Positions 54,591 through 64,000 of a stretch of 64,000 nt of DNA are shown piece after piece. A program made the position numbers and the translations under genes. This stretch comes from Flaccisagitta enflata (Eukaryota; Chaetognatha; Sagittoidea; Aphragmophora), in the NCBI GenBank assembly GCA_965153355.1, contig OZ231126.1, positions 85,002,001 through 85,066,000 on the forward strand, in the 5' to 3' direction. Within the stretch, counting starts at the first letter, position 1; every line of letters starts with the position of its first letter. The notes under the pieces are model-generated. The model was not told the DNA's origin and made no database searches. It saw only the letters and a list, made by a program, of their open reading frames with translations.

Positions 54591-56611
54591 CTCAATGGTG
54601 CCTTTGAGTGTGTCATTATTCAGTTGCCTCAAATCAGCCATCCTAAGCATTTAATCAGTTCTTTCAGGCCTAAAAGTACTGTCCACTTGGCTCTCTCTTA
54701 CATAGGGCACAATAGCAAATTCTTTTATTTACCATCAACTAGCTGGACAATTTTTGACCTTGCTATGAGTTTCTGTTTTAAGCAATTAAGATTCAATAAT
54801 ACTTGTTGGATCCCAAGAATCAGGTCCTTTAATCAAAATGGGACAGGTCTCAAGCACGAGATGTTTTAGATTTTGTTGTCTTTCTGGACCTCCTAAACCT
54901 CAAATCCGCTTTGAGCCCTCTAGCCTCACCAAAATCAGCCTTCAGGTCTTTGGGCAGCGACCCCTAAGGGGACAAAGTCCTGTGGAACATGGGGGACTTT
55001 CGTTGATACTACTGTCCGTTCTTTCGTTACTTCTTCCCCCCAGGCCCTCTCAGGCCTGAAATTTGCCTTCTCAGGCCTAAAATCTGCCCTCTTAGGCCCG
55101 ATATATGCCCTCTTAGACCTTGAATCTGCCCTCTCAGGCCTGAAATTTGCCCCTTCAGAACTGAAACCTGTCCTCTCAGGCCTTAAATTTGCCCTCTCAG
55201 GACTGAAATCTGCCCTCTCAGATTCAACTTTGTTGCTGCTTTCTGGGCAGCGGCCCCAAAGGGGACGAAGTCCTGTAGAACGCAGGAAGACTTTTGATCA
55301 TCCATTCATTCGTTCGTTTGTCCAATCATTTGTAAGTCCCCCCAGACCTTCTCAGGCCTGAAATCTGCCCTCTCAGGCTTGAAATCTGCCCTCTCAGGCA
55401 TTTAATCTGCCCTCTCAGGCCTGAAATCTGCTTACTCAGGCCTGAAACCTGTCCTCTCAGTCCTTAAATCTACTTTTGCAGATCCAAGGTTTGAGAGGGC
55501 AGATTTCAGGCCTGACAGGGCAGCTTTCAGGCCTGAGAAGGCCTGGGGGACTACTTAATGAATGGACAAACAAAAGTCTCGTGTTCTACAAGACTTTATC
55601 CCCTTTGGGGCCGCTGCCCTAGTTCCTCTCATTCTAATTTACAATGATGCCAAGCAGGGCAACGGGTATCGCTGACCACTTATTGCCCTTGGGCAACCTG
55701 TTGGCTCTTACATATTCATAGTTACAATATCTTTGCATTCAAGCCATATTTTGGACAAATTTGATCTATTTTGAACAGTTATCTAACGGTTCATTGGACT
55801 TGTGCCAAATTTCCTCCTCAAGGTGTTCATAGGCTTCTCAGGCTTCAAATCAGGCCTGAAATTAGCCTTTTCAGGCCTCATATTAGGCTTCTCAGGTCTC
55901 TTAGGACTAATTCAACCCTATCAGACCTCAAATTAGCTCTTTTAGGGCTAGAATCAGAACTAAGGGGAATCAGCCCTCTCAGGCCCAGAATCAGTCCTCT
56001 TAGTCCCGGAATCAGCCCTGATAGGTCTCTAACAAGCCCTTGCAGGCTTCTTATTATCCCTCTTGGACTTCAAGGCCACAAATTATTGATGGAGAGGACA
56101 GACAAATGAACCCCTGCTGCCTTGCTTCCCTCCACTCAAATATACAGGCAAACAAAGCAGGGCAATGGGTATCGCTAACCGCATATTACACTTATCAGCT
56201 TTCTTGTACCTCAACCAGGTTTGTTCCGCCCTGAAGCAGATCTGTGGTCTTAATAAGGCCTTGAAGCAGCGCTCTCGCCATCCATGATTGGAGGCCTTGG
56301 TCTGGATAGGAGCTTTAGGTGTAAGAGAAATGACGAGATTGAAAGAAATTTCAGACCTATGGTGTTTATTTCAAAGACTGTAAGAGCTGATTTCAAGCAT
56401 TAGTATGTTGAATGAGGGTAAGCCTGGGGGGACAGATAGATTGACAGAAGTGTGAAAATTTCCCCCCCCCCCATGTCCTACAGAACATCAAGACCTAGAT
56501 AGTAGATTTGGGGTTTTGAGGTACCCCAAATAGTTGGGATTCTTGAAAGGTCTGATTTGAGGTTTGACAGGGACTCACCTAATACAATAACACAAATACA
56601 CGCACACACAC

Positions 56612-56693
<82 letters not shown>

Positions 56694-56880
56694 ACACTCT
56701 AAGCCAAGATTGAAACTGAAAAAAAAACACAAAAAAGATCTCTCATATTTTACATATTTTTTAGAATTTCAAACCCAATATGCTTTTTGGTTTAGTTCAT
56801 TAAGGACAATGAAATTTTCAGGGAATGTTATGCTAACAAGAATCAACAAATTTAGCCCATTGTCGCCATCCTAATCGAAG
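54180..56880. repeat. Long inverted repeat arms around TG/CA tracts
   Basis: 54180-54400 (CATTCCCTGAAAATTTTATG, GGTTTGAAATTCTAAGAA, CTTGGCTTAGAGTGTGTG) is inverted at 56690-56880. Each arm borders a TG or CA microsatellite (54374-54444; 56598-56697). The left one is repeated as a ~150-bp unit (second TG tract 54520-54590). Confidence 0.72.
54948..55620. mobile_element. Two adjacent composite repeats
   Basis: Left ends at ~54950 and ~55237 (GGGCAGCGGCCCC, GTCCTGTAGAAC) and a right end at 55580-55620 (GTGTTCTACAAGACTT, GGGGCCGCTGCCC). Core unit CAGGCCTGAAATCTGCCCTCT. Related degenerate units continue at 55830-56070. Confidence 0.62.
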
Positions 56881-57607
56881 ATAGATATTGACCTCAGATC
56901 CTAAATCTAAGTCCTTGTGAATGTTCATATTTCTCTTTTATATGCGGCCGGTCCGAAGGTAGTAACGGCATGAGCTCTAGCTTGAACTAATCTGCTTGAA
57001 TTTGTTCCTGAAAGATATCTTGGCATATGCACATAACTCTGTTGATCTCATTGACCAAAATTTTGAACTTCTTAGGGGCCCCTAGGGGCCCCAAAAAGCC
57101 CTTAATGAGGATTTTTTTTTCGAAAAAAAAAATAGGGTTCATTTGATAGGAAATTGCTTGATTCGCCTAGATCCAAAATCTTGTAATTTCACTTTTTTCA
57201 AAAAAACTTAGAAAATTTTTGTGTCGGCCATATTTCAAAAGAAAGTTTAAAGATTCTCCTGGAATTTTTTTAGTTTGATATGGTTCAATCAAATGCTCAT
57301 AACTTCTAAAGTATTTGAGCCAGAAACTTGAAATTTGAAACGTGCATTATTGAAAGCGCTGAGCAGGTCCATGCAAAAGATTGAGCTACTGACTGACCTA
57401 GGAAAGTTTTCAAGTCTAAGTCTATCAAAGATTGAGTGTTCCTGAATCGGCGTATTATTTACAGGTGTAGGGTGTAGGTGCAGGTGTAGGTGTCGGGTGT
57501 TTCAAGTCAGTTGCAACATAACTAAGAAGTTTTTTGTAAGATACTTTTTGTTGCACATTTCATAAAGAATCGACATATCTCAGCTTAATAGATTTATATC
57601 AATTTCA

Positions 57608-57808
57608 GAAAAAACAAGGCTGGAAACACGGCTACCCCAATCGCGTGTGGGTGGGCAGGGGCCGTTTTTGAGGTCACTTGATCACTTGGGCAGGAGCAGT
57701 GAGGCCAAAGACATCAAAAACTAAAAAAAAGTAAAGTGCGACGGACGGACCGACGGACCGACGGACCGACAAAGCGGGGTGTAGAGTCGCGAAGCACACG
57801 ACTAAAAA
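57608..57808. repeat. ACAAGGCCGG repeat copy
   Basis: Full-length copy from ACAAGGCTGGAAACACGG to CACACGACTAAAAA. Confidence 0.7.
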
Positions 57809-57860
57809 TCTAAAAAGATCTTGGTCTGTAAAGAAGATGGTTAGATTACTTGTTTAGCAC

Positions 57861-58176
57861 AGGGGTGTATAAAGTTGAGCATTTCCCCCCCCCCCCCGTT
57901 GGGGGGAGGAATAAAATCAAAGGGTTTGTAGACAGGGAAGAAAATCAAAGGATGAAAAAGAAGAAAAAATGTATTTATTAAATATTTTACACTTTTGACA
58001 TTTCAAAAAGATAGTATTTTACCACTTCAACACTATTTTGCACTACTCTGACCATATTCATTCTATATTTATACTCTATGGGGTAGAAAATCAAACAATT
58101 TTTCAAGCCGAGCGGGGAAGGAAATAAATGACCAGGGGGGAACGAAATCAAAGGCCGCTCAACTTTATACACCCCT
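57861..58176. mobile_element. Short palindromic MITE
   Basis: Inverted ends AGGGGTGTATAAAGTTGAGC and its complement ending at 58176, each beside poly-C or poly-G. One related end is at 33840-33895. Confidence 0.7.
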
Positions 58177-58179
58177 GGT

Positions 58180-59800
58180 TTAGCAACCAAATATCTTTTT
58201 TTACCATGACAGTTGGTCAAATTTGCTAATTACAAATAAAATCAGATCTTGAAAAAGAAATTTTTTACGCCAGTTTTGTAAAATTTGTCAATTGAGCAAT
58301 TGCCAGATTGATTTCAGTGTAGATCTAATTTAGAAAAATAACCTTGAGCTAAATTTTCAGAGCACGATCAAATATTTGAAATGGTGATGGTATGTTTAAT
58401 TTCTGTCTCAGCAAAGAATATTGATATTGAAATTGAATTTTGATAAGATTTTTTAAAAAATGATATAACAGGTATAAAAGTAACCTTTTTTGAGTTCTAT
58501 CTTTTTAGAGATCTTTTTACAAAAAATGGTGCAAAAAAAAACTTTTTTGACTTCAGATTTTTTTAGCTGTATAAAGAAATTGATATATTATCGCCAGCCC
58601 TGATCTTAGTGAGTTTTTATAGCCGGCCAGTTAGGCCTGCTCCCGGAAATTTTTGTGGGCCCAACAGAAAAATAGCGGGCCTGACATAATTACTGTTTTC
58701 CTTGAACACAAATCTCTTTATACAGTGTAACATCAAAACAGCTGTTTTCTTTCTAGACTGTAGTCAAACAATTTGAAAAAGTTTGACAAAATGTGAGGGT
58801 ATTTTCAGTCACATGCTATGCGACTCTATAACTCACTTTGTCGGTCTCTCATCACATCTTTTGTCCAATTCTGAATGTTTGAAAGTTCTAACACAATTCT
58901 CATGGGCTTTTTTTCAGCACCGTGTCAAAAAATGGAAGATAAGGATAAACAATAGCTTGTACCTAAATGAAAAAAAGCCATAAAATCAATATTCTATGAG
59001 CAGATCATGTTGTGGGACTGTCTCAGGCTTCTATTGAAATTAAATTTGGTGTTAAAATTCTACTTTTAGGTGGCTGCGCCCTACCTTCTATAAGCCCTAC
59101 CCCTATAGGAAATCCAAAATTTCAAAGTTCTCAAATTCCAATTCTGACTACAGATTTGGAATCTGCAGAAAAAACTGTCAGTTGAAAGTGTTCTCCTTTT
59201 TTTGATATTCCAATTAGAAGGTGGTCAAAAGTGCTGTCAAACATCGCGAAACATACCCTTCCTTTTAATTTCTTTGTAAAATTATTGAACTTACCTTCTT
59301 TAAAAATCTTTAGCGTGGATTTGGATAATGATTGCGAAGGAATTTTGACAAAAGAAAAGCAGTTTCAACAGACAGTTTTTCATGCAGATTTCAAATCTGC
59401 AGTCAAAATTTTGATTTAAGCAATTTTAAATTTTTAGTTTCCTATTGACCCATGGGAAGTTCAAGGTAAGGCGCGGAAAGCAAGATGTAAACTTTTGAAG
59501 CTGAAAATGATGACAATAGAAGCCCAAGACAGCTCCACAACATGAACTGCTCGTAGAATTTAGATTATTTTGGTTTCAGTCATTTCAGTACAGGCTAATA
59601 AACAATTTCTGGAATTGCTATGAAAACCATCATAATTCATAAGATTGTCTTGAGCAGAGGGGAGCAGTGATGCAAGGTGTTTAGTTGTGATTTGTTTTAT
59701 GACACTTAAGCCATAAAGCCCAGTTGTGCAATGACTTTGAATGCGTCATTATACAACAAAAAAAAATCTTAAAAAAGTATGGGTCCGCGACTGGGGTCAA
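58180..59800. other. Unassigned stretch
   Basis: AT-rich DNA without recognisable exons. Two related segments at 58620-58690 and 61350-61410 share GGCCTG/CCCAACAG motifs. The rest shows nothing I can support. Confidence 0.45.
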
Positions 59801-59804
59801 GCAG

Positions 59805-60310
59805 CGTTGTTTAACGGCGTTGTCAAACAACATTGTAAAACAGCGATGTCAAACGGCGTTGTCAAACGGCGTTGTCAAACAACCTTGTCAAACAACCTTG
59901 TTAAACGGCGTTGTCAAATGGCGTTGTCAAACTGTGTTGTCAAATGGCGTTGGCAAATGGCTTTGTCAAATGGTATTGTCAAATGGCGTAGTCAAATGGC
60001 GTTGTCAAGCGGCGTTGTCAAGCGGCATTGTCAAATGGCGTTGTCAAATGGCGTTGTCAAACGGCCTAGGCAAATGGGGTTGTCAAACGGCATTTTCAAA
60101 CGGCATTTTCAAACGGCGTTGTCAAACTGTGTTATCAAATGGCAATAAAAATGACGTAAATAGCAATGTAAAACAGTGTTGTCAAACGACATTGTCAAAT
60201 GGCGTTGTCAAACGGCGATGTCAAATGGTGTTGTCAAACGGCGTTGTTGAACGGCGTTGTTGAACGGTGTTGTTGAACGGCGATATCAAATGGCGTTGTC
60301 AAAGGGGTGG
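59805..60310. repeat. Second 13-bp minisatellite
   Basis: About 38 copies of GGCGTTGTCAAAT/C with point variation, giving long spurious open frames in more than one register. Confidence 0.93.
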
Positions 60311-60349
60311 TTGAGGGGTAAGCTGCTTTGGTCACTTACATAAGTAGGG

Positions 60350-61110
60350 TCATTTCATTTTGAGTCTACATACAAAGTTTTAACCAAATTGGTTGAAAAT
60401 TGTTAAAGTTATGCACATTTATCACTTTTATAGTGGTAGGCTGGTTGGGTGGTAGGCTGGTTGGCATGCTAAAATCTTTATAAATCAAATTCATATGTTG
60501 AGTCCTTCCATTTAGAGACTGCATACCAAGTTTCAACCACATTGGTTGAAAAATGCCAAAGTTATGCAGGTTTTTCACTTTTAGGCTGGTAGGCTGGTTG
60601 GGTGGTAGGCTGGTTTGGCCGGTTAGCATGATAAAATCTTAACAAATCAAATACTTATGTCGGGTCCCTCCATTTCGTGACTTTATACCAAGTTTCAACC
60701 AAATCGGTTGAAAAATGCCAAAGTTATGCACGTTTTTCATTTTTAGATTAGTAAGCTGGTTGGGTGGTAGGCTAGTTTGGTTGGTTAGCATGCTAGAATC
60801 TTTATAAATCGAATTCATATGTTGAGTCTTACCCTTTAGAGACTACATACTGAGTTTCAACCAAATTGGTTGGAAATTGCCTAAGTTATGCACATTTTTC
60901 ATTTTTAGGCTGGTAGGCTAGTTGGGTGGTAGGCTTGTTTGGCCGGTGAGCATGCTATAATCTTTATGAATCAAATACATATGTTGAGTTCTTCCATTTA
61001 GAGACTACATACCAAGTTTTAACCAAATCGGTTGAAAAAAGCCAAAGTTATGCAGGTTTTTCACTTTTAGGCTGGTAGGCTGGTTGGGCCGGTTGGGAGG
61101 GTCCGATCTT
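60350..61110. repeat. ~162-bp tandem repeat (~4.5 copies)
   Basis: The GTTATGCA core occurs at 60408, 60561, 60723, 60884 and 61047. Units contain AGGCTGGTTGGGTGGTAGGC and CATACCAAGTTTCAACCAAA. Confidence 0.9.
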
Positions 61111-61703
61111 TACATACGCGTAGGCTGCAAAGCAGCTTACCCTAGTACAACTTCCCTCCAAATATGAAGCAAATTGGTCAAGGTGTTCAAAAGTTAGCCC
61201 ATTTTTAAAAGTGTGGACGACAACAATGACAACAACGACGACACCCACCCGCCTCGAATTATAGTCCGCGTCGGAATGGTATTCCGTCGCGGACAAAGAT
61301 ATCACTCTCTCCGCGGTCATGAAACAATGCCACGCATAGTGGGAGCGAGCTCATCAGGCCCGCAGCCTGAAAACTAGCGGGCCCAACAGCCTCAGGCCCA
61401 TGGACCTGCTCTAGAATTAGGGCTGATTATCACCACTAAAGAATTGCAAAGCTGCCAATAGAAATCAACATGTGAGACCATTTTTAGATGCGTCCTCGCA
61501 TCTCTATAAGAAGGTGTGTCCATCCGTCCCTCCGTCACACCTTACTGTACAATGTACAATGATTCAAATGTATACACCTCAAATCACCCACCAACCACCC
61601 CCCTTCATTTTTAGATGCGTCCTCGCATCTCTATAAAAGTGCCTGCTTGGATTTTGCCCCCTACCCTCCCACCCAAGAATTCATTTTTAGTTGCGGACAC
61701 ACC

Positions 61704-62229
61704 ATGCCCACGAAGCCAACATTTAGGGTATCAAAATGGGACTAAATAGAAAATATACATGAGTGAAAATTGAAAAACAAGTGAATAAAAGTGATTGAGA
61801 TAAGACATGCATGATATTCGAAAGCAAAATTTGCATCCACTCAGCCAGAGACTCAGATTTAGCTTATATAATGAAGAAGATTTACTTAGAATTTCTACCA
61901 ATATCTTTTTTGTCACTGAAAAAACAAAGAACTTAGTTCTCTTCCCAAATCGTTTTTAGAGAGAACTATGTTTTTGAAAATGCAAAATTTTTCTGGTTGT
62001 GGCTTTCTTATAATTTCTACTTCAGAAAATAGAAAAAAATGCCAATTTCTGTGAGAATTGCTTATCAAAAGGCAACTTAAAGTATGAATTATGAAACAGA
62101 CATACATAATAAGTGTATCCAGTGACAACTTGAGCAATGAAAACATTTGTGGATGGATAATTAGTCCATTATTGATGCAAAAATGGGGTGAAGCACTTCA
62201 TTTTTCCTTGGCAGATTTGACGTCATAAG
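61704..62229. repeat. Interspersed repeat, copy 2
   Basis: Direct copy of 21747-22362 with a short internal deletion. Non-coding. Confidence 0.75.
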
Positions 62230-62682
62230 AGGCTTTGTCCATCAGTTGGTTTGTCAGTTGGTTGGTCCTTTGGTTGGTCCGTGGACACGAGTCGAAAAGT
62301 GAGGAAATGAGCGTTTTAGAACATTTTTAGTTGCGGCCAGTTGCATTTCCGCCCCTGCCCACCCGTCCGCAACTGATGGCCGTGTATCCGGACTAAGGCC
62401 TTGCGTATGGCGTTTTTTTCCTCGGTTTCGGTTCGGATTCGGAATACCCCAAAACCTTTCCTCGGGTTTACGTCGGGCTTAAATCGGTTTTTCAAGTAAA
62501 GTGAGAAAAAAATAGATAGAAAAAAGAAATGAGAGAAAAAAAGGGAGAAAAAAAATAAGAGAAACAAAATAGAAAAAGAACAAACAGACATAAACATAGT
62601 GAGACAGCAAAAAATGAGAGCAAAAAGGAAAAAAGAATTAGTTTGAACAACATAATAAAAAAAAAACAAAGAAATAAATGCA

Positions 62683-62970
<288 letters not shown>

Positions 62971-63270
62971 CATATAATATGATCATAAAGATGAGAAAAA
63001 AAATAACAGAAAATAGTTTGATGAGTGGAAGAATGAAAGAATGATATAGAAGCAAAAAACTTTTAGAAAACAAGGTCGGTTTTGTAAGCAAAACCGAATT
63101 TCGGGTTTGGCCTCAAAACCGAGCCCCGGCCTTCTCACGGCCAAACCCGCAAGGCCTTAATCCGGACTTTTTTGTTTACCAAATCTTAGGAAATTGTTTG
63201 CAAATACTGAAAATCTGGTCTCTTGTGAATGAACAGTATTGGATCTTAATGTTTTTGTCATCTGAGTGTT

Positions 63271-64000
63271 TCAAGGGTATGGTTTCTTAACAATGTTACC
63301 CTCGGGTGATTTGTTGAATTTTGGTAACTCTGGTAACAATAATTAGCCCTTATCTATTTTGGTAAGCACTAGTGTTTTGGGTAAGACTCAGAATGGATGA
63401 TTGCTGAGTCAGTTTTGCTAAATGGAAAACTAGGAGTGATGCGCGTAGTAACTAGTCAGTGAGGGCTCACAAGGCCCTCTTCCATATTTTTAGTTTGTGT
63501 ATAGTGAGGGATGTTGTTCCACCTGTCATACTACACAGTACCTTGGATCAGAATGTCCGGCGGTCGCATTATGCTTGACCTCGATTCTATCCTTCAAGGG
63601 TATGGTTTCTTAACTATGTTACCCTTTGGTGATTTGTTGAATTTTGGTAACTCTGGTAACAATAATTAGCCCTTATCTATTTTGGTAAGCACTAGTGTTT
63701 TGGGTAAGACTCAGAATGGATGATTGCTGAGTCAGTTTTGCTAAATGGAAAACTAGGAGTGATGCGCGTAGTAACTAGTCAGTGAGGGCTCACAAGGCCC
63801 TCTTCCATATTTTTAGTTTGTGTATAGTGAGGGATGTTGTTCCACCTGTCATACTACTCAGTACCTTGGATCAGAATGTCCGGCGGTCGCATTATGCTTG
63901 ACCTCGATTCTATCCTTCAAGGGTATGGTTTCTTAACAATGTTACCCTCGGGTGATTTGTTGAATTTTGGTAACTCTGGTAACAATAATTAGCCCTTATC
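63271..64000. repeat. 323-bp tandem repeat running off the right edge
   Basis: TCAAGGGTATGGTTTCTTAA recurs at 63271, 63594 and 63917 (spacing 323) with near-identical units. At least 2.25 copies; the array continues beyond the window. Satellite-like, no coding frame. Confidence 0.93.

Noticed and set aside
59724-60263. 179-codon open frame
   Set aside because: Reading of the 13-bp GGCGTTGTCAAAT minisatellite.
63271-64000. Possible ribosomal spacer or small RNA gene repeat
   Set aside because: No recognisable rRNA, tRNA or snRNA sequence inside the 323-bp unit.

Overview
The window is nuclear DNA of an animal, almost certainly an invertebrate. It carries two intron-containing genes of animal-type membrane protein families, very dense microsatellites and minisatellites, and many short palindromic (MITE-like) repeats. 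The lineage cannot be fixed from the sequence alone. I saw no rRNA, tRNA, CRISPR or bacterial-style operon.

Layout. (1) About 1-11.6 kb is repeats: a ~1.6 kb direct duplication, composite elements with GC-rich inverted ends and a 20-bp minisatellite core, AG/TC tracts, and two palindromic elements. (2) About 33.5 kb down to 11.6 kb (minus strand) holds a divergent SLC1-family (excitatory amino acid / dicarboxylate) transporter gene. I could place twelve coding exons by joining phases and conserved segments. They encode 427 residues, from the start codon to just before the expected NMDGT motif. The remaining C-terminal exons were not found and may lie beyond the left edge. (3) About 34-43 kb is mostly palindromic elements and unassigned sequence. 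(4) 43.57-50.89 kb (plus strand) holds a TRPC-like cation channel in five coding exons, 1123 residues, with all phases consistent and a polyadenylation signal behind the stop. (5) 51.3-54.1 kb has small exon-like segments of an unrecognised gene, mainly minus strand. (6) 54.2-64 kb is repeats: minisatellite-core composites, a 13-bp minisatellite, a 162-bp tandem repeat and a 323-bp tandem repeat running off the right edge.

Most unusual observation. In the SLC1 gene, and in one exon of the unrecognised gene, introns contain diverged tandem copies of the adjoining exon-intron junction: the last or first ~15-60 exonic bases, the splice site and the start or end of the intron. They are often fused to a microsatellite. 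I see this at exons 2, 3, 6, 8, 10 and 11 of the transporter and at the 52.5-kb exon. It points to intron growth by repeated local duplication centred on splice sites, and it leaves many decoy splice sites. Separately, three acceptors (SLC1 exons 2 and 6, TRPC exon 3) have a long (CT)n microsatellite directly upstream, acting as an oversized polypyrimidine tract.

The two named genes are both plasma-membrane transport proteins, but nothing in the sequence shows that they work together.
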